This document shows positions 43,821 to 52,061 of a stretch of DNA of 55,013 nt, one piece after another. The notes beneath the pieces were generated by a model. That model was not told the origin of the DNA, did no database searches, and saw only the letters and a program-made list of their open reading frames with translations. The position numbers were made by a program, and so were the translations under genes. The stretch is from an uncultured Mollicutes bacterium (GTDB lineage: Bacteria; Bacillota_I; Bacilli_A; RF39; UBA660). The stretch is taken from positions 1 to 55,013 of the forward strand of contig CANTCS010000007.1 in assembly GCA_947652375.1 (NCBI GenBank). The letters run 5' to 3'. Numbering within the stretch: position 1 is the first letter of the stretch; each line of letters opens with the position of its first letter.

Positions 43821-44682
43821 AACAGTAGTAATTACTAAACAATCAAAAATTAGTTATAAAAATAGATTTTTAGTAGTAAAACAAGATGCCGAAGAAAAAT
43901 ATATTCATTTGTCAGAAATAGATACTATTATTGTAGATTCTATATCAGTATCTATTTCTGCATATTTATTAAAAGAATTAGCTGATAATAAAATTAATAT
44001 AATGTTTTGTGATGAGAAACATAATCCTTTTGGAGAAGTTATTCCATATTATTCAAGACACAATTCTAGTAAAAAAATCAAAGAACAAATTAAATGGAGG
44101 CAAAAAGATAAAGATTTATTGTGGCAAAAGATTGTTAAAGATAAATTATTAAATCAAGCTTTACTTTTGAAAAAAATTAAGTTAGATAAATATAAGCTTT
44201 TAAATAGTTATATTGATGAAATTACAGTAGGTGATAAAACAAATAGAGAAGGACATGCTGCTAAAATTTATTTTAATGCTCTTTTTGGAAATGGTTTTAT
44301 AAGAAATAATGATGATAATATAAATGCAGCTTTAAACTATGGATATGCAGTATTATTATCAACGGTTAATAAAGAGATTATAAAAAATGGATATATCACT
44401 CAACTTGGTATACATCATAAAAATGAATTTAATCAATTTAACCTTACTTGTGATTTGATGGAGGGTTTTAGGCCATTAATTGATAATTTTGTTTTTCATA
44501 ATAAAGAGCGAAAACTAGATATGAATTATAAATTAGATTTAGTAAATATTTTTAATAATACATATATTTTTAACAATAAAAAATATGTACTAAAAGATAT
44601 AATAAAAATATATGTAAAAACGACATTGGAAGCTGTTGTTGATGTTAGTAAATATAAGGAATTAATTTTTTATGAGGAATAG
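43810..44682 (+). CDS. cas1: CRISPR integrase Cas1
   Basis: A 290-residue type II Cas1. The N-terminal beta domain (FRTVVITKQSKISYKNRFLV, YIHLSEIDTIIVD) leads to the helical catalytic domain with Glu147 (NREGHAAKIYF), His202/203 (LGIHHKNEFNQFNL) and Glu218 (DLMEGFRPLID). With Cas2 it inserts new spacers at the leader end of the array. The ATG at 43810 follows AAAGAG and gives the family N-terminus; an upstream TTG at 43804 is less likely. It overlaps the end of cas9. Confidence 0.96.
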   Translation: MSFRTVVITKQSKISYKNRFLVVKQDAEEKYIHLSEIDTIIVDSISVSISAYLLKELADNKINIMFCDEKHNPFGEVIPYYSRHNSSKKIKEQIKWRQKDKDLLWQKIVKDKLLNQALLLKKIKLDKYKLLNSYIDEITVGDKTNREGHAAKIYFNALFGNGFIRNNDDNINAALNYGYAVLLSTVNKEIIKNGYITQLGIHHKNEFNQFNLTCDLMEGFRPLIDNFVFHNKERKLDMNYKLDLVNIFNNTYIFNNKKYVLKDIIKIYVKTTLEAVVDVSKYKELIFYEE

Positions 44683-44686
44683 AATT

Positions 44687-44992
44687 ATGAGAACAATTAT
44701 ATTTTTTGATTTACCAAATATTTATTCAAGAGATAAGAAGAATTATTTACAATTTAGAAAATTTTTAATTAATGAAGGTTTTATAATGATGCAAGAGTCA
44801 GTATATTCAAAAATAGTTTTAAATTCACAACAAGCAGAGTTATTGTTAGAAAGAGTTAGAAAAAAAGCTCCTAAAAAGGGATTGATTCAAGTTTTGACGA
44901 TTACTGAAAGGCAATATTCAAATATTGAATATGTAATAGGGGAAAGTAACAGTAAAATAATAAATAGTGAAGATAGGTTGGTGGTCTTATAA
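44687..44992 (+). CDS. cas2: CRISPR integrase subunit Cas2
   Basis: A 101-residue Cas2 of type II: MRTIIFFDLP with the usual Asp, then RKFLINEGFIMMQESVYSKI, and the C-terminal ITERQYSNIEYVIGE and EDRLVVL. It bridges two Cas1 dimers. The ATG at 44687, with GAGGA at 44675-44679, is preferred to the in-frame ATG at 44672 inside cas1. Its TAA overlaps the inferred ATA start of csn2. Confidence 0.94.
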   Translation: MRTIIFFDLPNIYSRDKKNYLQFRKFLINEGFIMMQESVYSKIVLNSQQAELLLERVRKKAPKKGLIQVLTITERQYSNIEYVIGESNSKIINSEDRLVVL

Positions 44993-45660
44993 AACTAAAA
45001 GTTTCTTATTTTGATAATATAATAGAATTTTCAGATAATTATATAAATGTAATAGAGGTTGAAAATAAAAAATATTTTTATAGATTTGTTGATAATTTAT
45101 ATAATTTAAATGAAAAAGAAAATGATAATATCATTTTTTATGAAGAAGATAAAGAAAAGAATTTTGATAAAAATATCAAAATTTTTATAGATTTTTTTAA
45201 TTTAAATTTAAACTCAAAGAAAATGTTGACTGAAGTATTAAAATATTTAAGTGCTTCTATAGAAGATGCTGATATCATACTTTTACAAAAAGAATATTTA
45301 AAAATTATTAATAAATTTAAGAAAGTAATTAATACTGTTGATTTGCCAATTATACTTGAAGAAGAAATAAATATAGAATCTATATCTAAAACATTACATT
45401 TAAGTATTGAAGAAAAAGATGAATTGTTAGATAATTTATTTTTATTAATTGATTTAGAAAATACCTTGAAATTTAATAATATACTTGTATTTGTTAATTT
45501 AAAACAGTATTTATCAAAGAATGAATTAATTGAATTTTATAAATACGCTATCTATAATAAAATCCAAATATTATTAATTGATTCACAAGCATATGGCGTA
45601 ACATTAGAATATGAAAAAAAATTAATAATAGATGAAAATTTAGATGAATTTGTGATATAA
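44989..45660 (+). CDS. csn2: Csn2, apparently initiated at ATA
   Basis: A 223-residue acidic protein in the csn2 position of a type II-A operon. The N-terminus IKLKVSYFDN followed by IEFSDNYINVIEV fits the Csn2 family, and the C-terminal ILLIDSQAY and RYEYEKK-like end (LEYEKKLIIDENL) also fit. Csn2 forms a tetrameric ring on DNA ends during spacer acquisition. The frame is open from 44977, but its first ATG is at 45223, 78 codons in; no GTG or TTG precedes it. ATA at 44989, 4 bp after GGTGG and overlapping the cas2 TAA, restores the normal length. A single G-to-A change from an ATGA overlap would explain it. Confidence 0.85.
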   Translation: MKLKVSYFDNIIEFSDNYINVIEVENKKYFYRFVDNLYNLNEKENDNIIFYEEDKEKNFDKNIKIFIDFFNLNLNSKKMLTEVLKYLSASIEDADIILLQKEYLKIINKFKKVINTVDLPIILEEEINIESISKTLHLSIEEKDELLDNLFLLIDLENTLKFNNILVFVNLKQYLSKNELIEFYKYAIYNKIQILLIDSQAYGVTLEYEKKLIIDENLDEFVI

Positions 45661-45735
45661 TCAATACAGACATAAAGATGCCATTTAATTTATATTTTCT
45701 ATGTATATAAAACGATTTAGATTTAAATATTTGAG
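45661..45735 (+). promoter_or_regulatory. CRISPR leader with ATTTGAG anchor
   Basis: The 75 bp between csn2 and the first repeat end in ATTTGAG directly before GTTTTAGA, the leader-anchoring sequence that guides type II-A spacer integration. TGTATATAA at 45702-45710 may be the -10 of the pre-crRNA promoter, but no good -35 is seen. Confidence 0.7.
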
Positions 45736-46358
45736 GTTTTAGATCTATGTCATTTTAAATGGTATTAAAACATATATTAGACATCTTTTAAGTGTAGGTG
45801 AAGTTTTAGATCTATGTCATTTTAAATGGTATTAAAACCAAACTTGGAGAGGGAAACAATGTAAGACTGTTTTAGATCTATGTCATTTTAAATGGTATTA
45901 AAACGTAGCTTATGCTTATTGCTGAGGTTGCGACGTTTTAGATCTATGTCATTTTAAATGGTATTAAAACTAAACATCATATAAACCCACATTTGTCCAA
46001 GTTTTAGATCTATGTCATTTTAAATGGTATTAAAACATGATATGCCAGATTATCACTCTGCTAATAGTTTTAGATCTATGTCATTTTAAATGGTATTAAA
46101 ACATAATCTTTTAAAAATTCAACTCTTTCACGTGTTTTAGATCTATGTCATTTTAAATGGTATTAAAACATTTGATAATGAATTAAAATCTTATGTTACG
46201 TTTTAGATCTATGTCATTTTAAATGGTATTAAAACATTCTTGTGTTGTTCAGTCTGTTTCATCATGTTTTAGATCTATGTCATTTTAAATGGTATTAAAA
46301 CAAATACTTTAAATATTAAAGTCACTGGAATGTTTTAGATCTATGTCATATTAAATTA
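45736..46358 (+). CRISPR. Type II-A CRISPR array, 10 repeats and 9 spacers
   Basis: Nine identical 36-bp repeats begin GTTTTAGATCTATGTCATTT and end TAAATGGTATTAAAAC, at 45736, 45803, 45869, 45935, 46001, 46067, 46134, 46200 and 46266. A tenth, at 46332, is intact for about 18 bases and then diverges (CATATTAAATTATT), as expected for the leader-distal end. Spacers are 30 bp, except the first and sixth, which are 31 bp. The repeat matches the tracrRNA anti-repeat on the minus strand at 39693-39726. Transcription is on the plus strand from the csn2 side. Confidence 0.98.
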
Positions 46359-46453
46359 TTTTACTAAATGAATTATATAACAGTATGTTTAGAGATATTA
46401 TTTTTATTCTTGAAAAAGAAATATTTATTTAATATAATTATAATGGTGGTAAA

Positions 46454-47350
46454 ATGATACTTGAAGATGCTATTGAAGATTTTTTAAGTTATTGTACTTT
46501 TGAAAAAGGATTAACTAATAAAACCAGAATATCATATCAATATGATTTAAAAACATATTGTCAATTTTTAATGGATAAAGAAATTAAAGATGTTCAAATG
46601 ATAAAAGACACTGACATTAAAGAATTTTTAAAAGCACGAAAAATTGAAGAAAGTACTACTATAGCTCATAATTTAACAGTAATAAAAAATTTTCATATTT
46701 ATTTATTAAAAGAGAAGCTTGTTGATACTGATGTTTCTGAATTTATTGAAAGACCTAAATTGAAGAAAGCACTTCCAAAAACATTAAGTGTAGAAGAAAT
46801 CGATAAATTATTAGATATAAAACTACTTACTCCATTTGACTATAGAAATAAAGCTATGTTAGAATTAATGTATGGATGTGGTTTAAGAGTAAGTGAACTT
46901 ATTAATTTAGAAAATAATGATATAGATATGATAAATTGCTTAATTAGAATAACTGGCAAAGGTAATAAAGAAAGAATTATACCAATAAGTGAATATTCAA
47001 TGATTTCTTTAAAAGCATATATAAAAATAAGAGAGCAACTTTTAAAGAAAACTAAATGTAATAAATTGTTTTTAAATAATCATGGTCAAGGAATTACACG
47101 ACAAGGATTTTTTAAAATTTTAAAAAAATTATTAATAAAAAAAAATCTAAATTCAACTATATCACCCCATGCTTTAAGACATAGTTTTGCAACACATTTA
47201 ATTAATTGTGGAGCAGACCTACGAAGTATTCAAGAATTGCTTGGCCACTCTGATATTTCTACAACTAAAATTTATACAAGAATAACAGATGAAAAAGTTT
47301 TAAAAGATTATGAAAAATTCCATCTAAGAAGCAAAAAAAATAAGGAGTAA
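46454..47350 (+). CDS. xerD: Tyrosine recombinase XerD
   Basis: A 298-residue tyrosine recombinase with an N-terminal SAM-like core-binding domain (1-100) and a catalytic domain carrying Arg (GCGLRVSELINL), Lys (TGKGNKERIIP), HxxR (SPHALRHSFATHL), His (LLGHSDIS) and Tyr (TKIYTRI). Together with XerC-like partners it resolves chromosome dimers at dif. It is followed 6 bp later by deoB, the conserved xerD-deoB pair of Bacilli, so this is the housekeeping enzyme and not an integrase brought in with the CRISPR locus. Confidence 0.88.
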   Translation: MILEDAIEDFLSYCTFEKGLTNKTRISYQYDLKTYCQFLMDKEIKDVQMIKDTDIKEFLKARKIEESTTIAHNLTVIKNFHIYLLKEKLVDTDVSEFIERPKLKKALPKTLSVEEIDKLLDIKLLTPFDYRNKAMLELMYGCGLRVSELINLENNDIDMINCLIRITGKGNKERIIPISEYSMISLKAYIKIREQLLKKTKCNKLFLNNHGQGITRQGFFKILKKLLIKKNLNSTISPHALRHSFATHLINCGADLRSIQELLGHSDISTTKIYTRITDEKVLKDYEKFHLRSKKNKE

Positions 47351-47355
47351 ATTTT

Positions 47356-48522
47356 ATGAAATTCAAAAGAATATTTTTAATGGTATTAGATTCTCTAGGA
47401 GTAGGGGAAACAACTGATGCTATAAATTTTCAAGATAATGGAGCTAATACTTTAGGTCATATAAATGAAAAATGTGACTTATTTATCCCAAATTTAAAAA
47501 AAATAGGATTTCTAGACACGTTAAATTTAAATGATAACAATAATGTAGAAGCATACTACACAATAGCTAAACCAATAAATGCAGGAAAAGACACCCTAAA
47601 TGGGCATTATGAAATAGTTGGTTTAAAAAACGATATTCCTTTTCAAACATTCAATAAAGGTTTTACATATGATATTCTAGCAGGAATAGAAGAAGTCACA
47701 GGAAGAAGTGTAATTGGAAACTCATGTTGCAATGATGATTCAATTATTCAGGAATTAGGTGAAAGGCAATACAATTATGGGTCTTTGATAATATATACAT
47801 CAGCAGACTCAGATCTTCAAGTAGCAGCACATGAAGATTGTATTCCAATTGCCACTCTTCATGAATATTGCGAACGAATTAGAGCCTTAACATTAAAAGA
47901 AGATAGAAGAATTGCTAGAGTAATTGCTAGACCTTTTAATGGAACACCAGGAAAATACAAATTTAATCATGTAGGAAGAAAAGATTATGCAGTAAAGCCT
48001 CCAAAAAGAACAATTTTAGATAAGCTTATAGAAAATAATTATAATGTTATAGGAATAGGAAAAATTAATGATGTTTTTGATGGTCAAGGAATTAATAAAG
48101 TAATTAGAGCAAATAATAATACTGAAGCCATTAATAAGTTTACTGATATAATAGATAAAAATTTTACTGGATTATGTATGGTAAATCTTTCAGATTTTGA
48201 TAGTTTATATGGACATACAAGAGATGTTGAAGGATATGGTAGAGCAATAGAAGAGCTAGATGTAGATATTCCAATTATTTTAAATAAATTAGATTTAGAT
48301 GATTTATTAATTATCACTGCTGACCATGGAAATGATCCAACTTTTACAGGAAATGATCATACTAGAGAAAATGTTCCTATAATAATTTATAGTAGGAATT
48401 TCAAAAATCCTAAGAGATTAGACCAATTTGATACATTAGCAAATATAGGAGCAACTATTGCTGACAATTTTGATATAGAAAAACCAGAAATAGGGGAGAG
48501 TATCTTAAATAAATTAAGCTAA
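47356..48522 (+). CDS. deoB: Phosphopentomutase
   Basis: A 388-residue DeoB. The alkaline-phosphatase-like metal sites are recognisable: MVLDSLGVGETTDA at the N-terminus, GKDTLNGHYEI with the phospho-acceptor Thr, and IITADHGNDPTFTGNDHTRENVP near the end. It interconverts (deoxy)ribose 1- and 5-phosphates in nucleoside salvage. It is co-transcribed with xerD and followed by a strong terminator. Confidence 0.95.
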   Translation: MKFKRIFLMVLDSLGVGETTDAINFQDNGANTLGHINEKCDLFIPNLKKIGFLDTLNLNDNNNVEAYYTIAKPINAGKDTLNGHYEIVGLKNDIPFQTFNKGFTYDILAGIEEVTGRSVIGNSCCNDDSIIQELGERQYNYGSLIIYTSADSDLQVAAHEDCIPIATLHEYCERIRALTLKEDRRIARVIARPFNGTPGKYKFNHVGRKDYAVKPPKRTILDKLIENNYNVIGIGKINDVFDGQGINKVIRANNNTEAINKFTDIIDKNFTGLCMVNLSDFDSLYGHTRDVEGYGRAIEELDVDIPIILNKLDLDDLLIITADHGNDPTFTGNDHTRENVPIIIYSRNFKNPKRLDQFDTLANIGATIADNFDIEKPEIGESILNKLS

Positions 48523-48547
48523 GACAATATAAAAAATAATAAATTAA

Positions 48548-48589
48548 AAGAATTAATTGTACAAATACATAGCAATTAATTCTTTTTTT
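48548..48589 (+). terminator. Rho-independent terminator of xerD-deoB
   Basis: AAGAATTAATTG (48548-48559) pairs with CAATTAATTCTT (48573-48584), followed by a run of T. Confidence 0.85.
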
Positions 48590-48688
48590 CTATTTTTATG
48601 ATTTATTATTTTAACAATAATATTTTTTATTATGTTTAAAAATATCTCCTACTATAAGTAAAGATTTTAATAAAAAAACTTTTTAAAT

Positions 48689-48901
48689 TCAATTATTTTC
48701 AATTTCTGATGTAACCTCATATTCATTATCTGTAATTATACCTCCACTACTCGTAAAACTCTGACAAATAGTAGAGGAAGTATTAGTACAAGAATCTCCA
48801 TCACACTGACAACTAATTGAAACATTATCTAATGAACACTCACATTTATTATTGTTATGAGAACAATTTGAAACATCACATTTAATATTATTATTTTTCA
48901 T
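48689..48901 (-). CDS. DUF1540 cysteine-rich protein
   Basis: A 70-residue protein with nine cysteines in the DUF1540 pattern: IKCDVSNCSHNNNKCECS, then SCQCDGDSC and STICQSF, ending in a polar acidic tail. DUF1540 proteins are small, probably metal-binding or disulfide-rich, and often made during sporulation. The ATG at 48901 is chosen because GGAGG lies just ahead of it on the minus strand. Confidence 0.75.
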   Translation of the reverse strand: MKNNNIKCDVSNCSHNNNKCECSLDNVSISCQCDGDSCTNTSSTICQSFTSSGGIITDNEYEVTSEIENN

Positions 48902-49269
48902 ATAAATTCCTCCATTAAATATAGTATCCAATAAATTATTTAATATTCAAAAATATTAAAATTCAAAATAATATTAAGTTTAATCATTTTTATAAAAATA
49001 CTGTAAAAACTAAATGCTATCACATTACATTATTCATTATCCTAAAGTTTCTTATAAAAGAATATTATAGTAAATTCAATATTCCATAACTCGATTAAAC
49101 AAACAAAAGATTTATATAAATTCTAGAATCAATCATATTACTATACTCTTTTAGATTAAAAATATAGAAGTTAACATAATATCTATTATAGGAAGTTAAA
49201 TTAAACTAAAAAAAATTAATAATAAAATAATTTACTTATAAAATTTTTAAATTTTAAATTATAATTTCT
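48902..49269. other. Intergenic, nothing recognised
   Basis: About 370 bp of A+T-rich DNA containing only the ribosome binding site of the DUF1540 gene at its left edge. No gene or RNA is seen. Confidence 0.5.
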
Positions 49270-49734
49270 TTAAAAATACTTATCAAAATTTAAATACAAA
49301 TAAATTAAATTATTTTCAATTTCCTCATAAAAACTATCATGATATTTATTCCAAAAAACTATTGTTTTATTTTCTTTCATAAATAAAACAATAATTAAAA
49401 ATGCAATTAAAATATAAATACTACTTAAATATATCGAGAACGTATCAGTTTCATTATTATATATTGTTGTTAAAAAAGCAGCAATTCTAAATAGTAATGA
49501 TAAATTATTAAAAAAATTATCATTACTAACTTTAAGAGTCCTTTTATTTTGAAATCTTCTTATAATTAATTCTAAATCTTTTACAGTTTTAACATTATAT
49601 AATTTTAATAATTTTACAAATTCCTCTATATCATCTTTATTTATATTTCTCTGTAAACAGAATTTTATTTTATTTATAAGTGGTGATACTCTTTTCTTAA
49701 TTTTTTTTAGCTTATCTTTAGAAATAAAAAACAA
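49270..49734 (-). CDS. Possible membrane protein, unknown function
   Basis: An open frame of 154 codons starting at TTG. Residues 1-75 are basic and helical, two hydrophobic segments lie at about 78-95 and 100-118, and a polar helix with many aromatic residues follows. The pattern is protein-like but there is no ribosome binding site near the TTG and no ATG until well inside. It may be a truncated gene or one with a misplaced start. Confidence 0.45.
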   Translation of the reverse strand: MFFISKDKLKKIKKRVSPLINKIKFCLQRNINKDDIEEFVKLLKLYNVKTVKDLELIIRRFQNKRTLKVSNDNFFNNLSLLFRIAAFLTTIYNNETDTFSIYLSSIYILIAFLIIVLFMKENKTIVFWNKYHDSFYEEIENNLIYLYLNFDKYF

Positions 49735-50018
49735 ATATTTAATAAATATAAAAAATATTAAAAAAATATCACATAAGAACTAAATATAATTACAGGTCAT
49801 TGAATATAAATTAAAAATCTTTAAAAATATCATTAAAAATATTTTTAAATAAAAACCTATAATAAACAGTCGATCTAATAATTTTAAAATTTTATATTGT
49901 TTATTTTTTTTAAGAAAAACTTGTTCTAAATCTTCATAAAATATTCATTTTACTATTTACCCTACTTTTCTAGATTAAAAAGGTTTATATTTAATTCAAT
50001 ATAAGCCTTTTTCTATTT
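49735..50018. other. Intergenic with a terminator at its right end
   Basis: A+T-rich gap without a gene. The only clear element is the terminator of the next leftward gene at 49978-50012. Confidence 0.5.
49978..50012 (-). terminator. Rho-independent terminator
   Basis: On the minus strand AAAGGCTTATATT and AATATAAACCTTT form an imperfect 13-bp stem followed by TT. It ends the XRE regulator gene. Confidence 0.6.
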
Positions 50019-50786
50019 CTATACCTTACGTGATTGTATCTCTGCTATTTTTTCAAACACTTCTTTAGCGTTATCTTCATTAATTTCTGTATAACCAAGT
50101 TCTTTTAAAGCTTGCATTTTAACTGTATTCAACTCTTGTGTTCTAGATAATTTTTCTTCTTTTCTTTGTTCAATTTTTTGTTCAAATCTTTTATGTGATT
50201 CGCCAAGTTTATTTTTTGAAGCTCCTCCATTGTTATAAAGTGTCATTGCACTAAACATAATACTTTCAAAAATAAATTGCTTATCTCTATTAAAATTAAA
50301 TTCCAAAGGATCAGTAAAACCTAATGATTTAGACATATAAACAAGAATAAATTTCAATTCTTCATTTGTTTCCATTGACTGTAGAAAATGAAATAAATAT
50401 ACATAGCTATTAAAAGTATCTTTTGTTTTATCTGCCGATAACTTTTCCTTTAATAAATTAATTATATCAGATAAAAGTTCTTGCTCTTTTTTATTAAATC
50501 CTTTCAAATCTGCAATTACCTCTTTATTTGAAGTATCTTTTACTCCCTCATTTAATCTATTTTCCACATCAATAATATATTCACCATTTACCTTTATATT
50601 TTCAAGCTCTTTGATATCATTTATATTTAAAAGACTCAATAATTTAGCAGCTTTCTCTTTTGGCCAATTACTAATCTCATCAATTGCTAAATAATTATAT
50701 AGCATTTGTCTTGATACACCTAAATATTTAGCTAGACGAACCTTACTAATGCCCAATTCTGTCAAAATAACATTTAATTCTTTCAT
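50019..50786 (-). CDS. XRE-type helix-turn-helix regulator
   Basis: A 255-residue protein with an N-terminal helix-turn-helix (about 8-45; LGISKVRLAKYLGVSRQMLYNYL) and a long helical remainder without a named domain. A further putative helical sensor/oligomerisation part covers about 90-180, and an Arg/Lys/Glu-rich coiled coil ends it. AGGAGG lies ahead of the ATG. An 18-bp palindrome overlaps the -35 of its own promoter, so autoregulation is likely. What else it controls is not clear; the next gene upstream is a spoIIM-like gene. Confidence 0.75.
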   Translation of the reverse strand: MKELNVILTELGISKVRLAKYLGVSRQMLYNYLAIDEISNWPKEKAAKLLSLLNINDIKELENIKVNGEYIIDVENRLNEGVKDTSNKEVIADLKGFNKKEQELLSDIINLLKEKLSADKTKDTFNSYVYLFHFLQSMETNEELKFILVYMSKSLGFTDPLEFNFNRDKQFIFESIMFSAMTLYNNGGASKNKLGESHKRFEQKIEQRKEEKLSRTQELNTVKMQALKELGYTEINEDNAKEVFEKIAEIQSRKV

Positions 50787-50805
50787 CTTTTAACCTCCTA
50801 ATATA

Positions 50806-50850
50806 ATTATAGAGATTATTATGTAAAATTTCAAGTGTAAATTGACACTT
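50806..50850 (-). promoter_or_regulatory. Promoter with palindromic operator
   Basis: On the minus strand TTGAAA (50834-50829) and TATAAT (50811-50806) are 17 bp apart. The inverted repeat AAGTGT-N6-ACACTT (50833-50850) touches the -35. This is a plausible operator for the regulator encoded immediately downstream. Confidence 0.7.
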
Positions 50851-50870
50851 TTATCAAATTTTTATATTTT

Positions 50871-51464
50871 TCATTTTATTAAAATTGCTAAAATCTTTGG
50901 TATAAATAATCCATTTAATAAAGAAATTGTTAATGAAATCAATAAACAAATTAACAACAACTTTATATAACGTTGTGTTATTAGTTTAATATTAAAACTT
51001 CTTTTAAAGAATAAAAGTTTTATTAGTACTAAAGAATAATTTATAGAATAATAAATCATAAAAAAGTAAACAATTAATTTTAAAAAATTAGGTAACATAT
51101 AAATCAAAATAAAAAATAAATTACTAATGTGTAGATTACTTAAAAGAGCAACTAACTCAAAAGCAAACATAAATACTTTAAAAAGATATAAAAATAAATT
51201 GACCACGATTCCAACAATAGAAATTCCAAAAATCCAAACTAAAAACAAAAATGAAAAATCACTAAAAATTTGTTTCATTAAAGAACCAAATAACTGAATT
51301 TTATTTTGTTTCATATTTAAAATCATATTATTAATATTAGAAGTAATCTCTTTTTTTGCCCCATCATCTATTATAGCATTAAAAAACAACCCAACTATAA
51401 AAACAATTATAGTTAATAACAAACAAATACTAAAAGTTCTATTCTGCTTTAAAAATTTTATCAT
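50871..51464 (-). CDS. SpoIIM-like membrane protein
   Basis: A 197-residue protein with five hydrophobic segments (about 12-30, 68-95, 98-122, 128-150, 170-192) and an external loop after the first (NAIIDDGAKKEI). The topology, length and IFGISIVGIVVNLFLYLFKVFMFAFEL segment fit the SpoIIM/YqiK-type family, part of the DMP complex that drives engulfment with SpoIID and SpoIIP. In Bacillus spoIIM lies near xerD and deoB, which are 2.4 kb away here, supporting the call. Sequence similarity alone is modest. Confidence 0.65.
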   Translation of the reverse strand: MIKFLKQNRTFSICLLLTIIVFIVGLFFNAIIDDGAKKEITSNINNMILNMKQNKIQLFGSLMKQIFSDFSFLFLVWIFGISIVGIVVNLFLYLFKVFMFAFELVALLSNLHISNLFFILIYMLPNFLKLIVYFFMIYYSINYSLVLIKLLFFKRSFNIKLITQRYIKLLLICLLISLTISLLNGLFIPKILAILIK

Positions 51465-51569
51465 CTCATCACCTATTTAAAAATATAAAAAAAAATAGTA
51501 AACTATTCATAAATTAAATTTACTTTTTACTACAAATATTTTATAATTAATAAAGTGAGGTGATTTATA

Positions 51570-51656
51570 ATGAGTGATAAAATGATAAAAATTGTCGCTA
51601 TCATTATGCTAGTAGCAACTTTAATAGGATTTTTTAGTTTTTTATTATACCTTTAA
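51570..51656 (+). CDS. Prli42-like 28-residue membrane peptide
   Basis: ATG after GTGAGGTGAT encodes MSDKMIKIVAIIMLVATLIG plus FFSFLLYL, then TAA. A short basic start and one hydrophobic helix match the Prli42/DUF4044-type peptides, which anchor the stressosome in Listeria. The excellent ribosome binding site and a terminator right after the stop support a real gene. Stressosome genes are not in the window, so function is inferred from likeness only. Confidence 0.65.
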   Translation: MSDKMIKIVAIIMLVATLIGFFSFLLYL

Positions 51657-51680
51657 AAGAATAGAAATTATTCTTTTTTT
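51656..51680. terminator. Bidirectional terminator
   Basis: AAAGAATA (51656-51663) pairs with TATTCTTT (51669-51676) with T on the plus side and A on the other. It separates the 28-residue gene from the converging gene at 51679. Confidence 0.7.
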
Positions 51681-51999
51681 ATTTCTCTTTTTCTAAATAT
51701 CTATCGATGTATCCTTCTATTTCAGGATGAATTTCTTCAACTAATGAAGCCTCTATATTATATTTATTAGCAATATCATTAATTCTTGTTATGTCTTTTG
51801 ATAAATAAAGCATTAAAAGACCTGCTATCCTATTAGCAGTATACTGATCTAGTATCTTTCTATCTTGAGATGAAATATTATATTTTCTTGATAATTCAAA
51901 AATCGGACCATAGGCATATAAATAATTTGTCAATGATTTAGCCAATACTTCCACTTGCCTATTTTTGTCTTTAATTCGAACATTTGTCCATACCTTCAT
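51679..51999 (-). CDS. Conserved hypothetical protein
   Basis: A 106-residue helical soluble protein. MKVWTNVRIKDKNRQVEVLA, then TANRIAGLLMLYLSKD and EEIHPEIEGYIDRYL form a pattern I have seen in Bacillota proteins without an assigned role. The inner ATG at 51999 is the better start, since AGAGGTGAT lies just ahead of it; the longer frame begins at 52032. It is probably co-transcribed with the glyoxalase-like gene, 62 bp upstream. Confidence 0.65.
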   Translation of the reverse strand: MKVWTNVRIKDKNRQVEVLAKSLTNYLYAYGPIFELSRKYNISSQDRKILDQYTANRIAGLLMLYLSKDITRINDIANKYNIEASLVEEIHPEIEGYIDRYLEKEK

Positions 52000-52061
52000 C
52001 CAATCACCTCTTTGCTTGAAATATAATATCATAAAAATTAAAAAAAGAAAAGGAGAAAAAT

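Noticed and set aside
44970..45000. A programmed frameshift that fuses Cas2 and Csn2
   Set aside because: The -1 shift needed has no slippery heptamer before the cas2 stop, and the run of A lies after it. An ATA start explains the frame more simply.
46454..47350. The tyrosine recombinase as an integrase of a CRISPR-carrying island
   Set aside because: It is followed 6 bp later by deoB, the conserved xerD-deoB arrangement, and no att-like repeats flank the cas locus.
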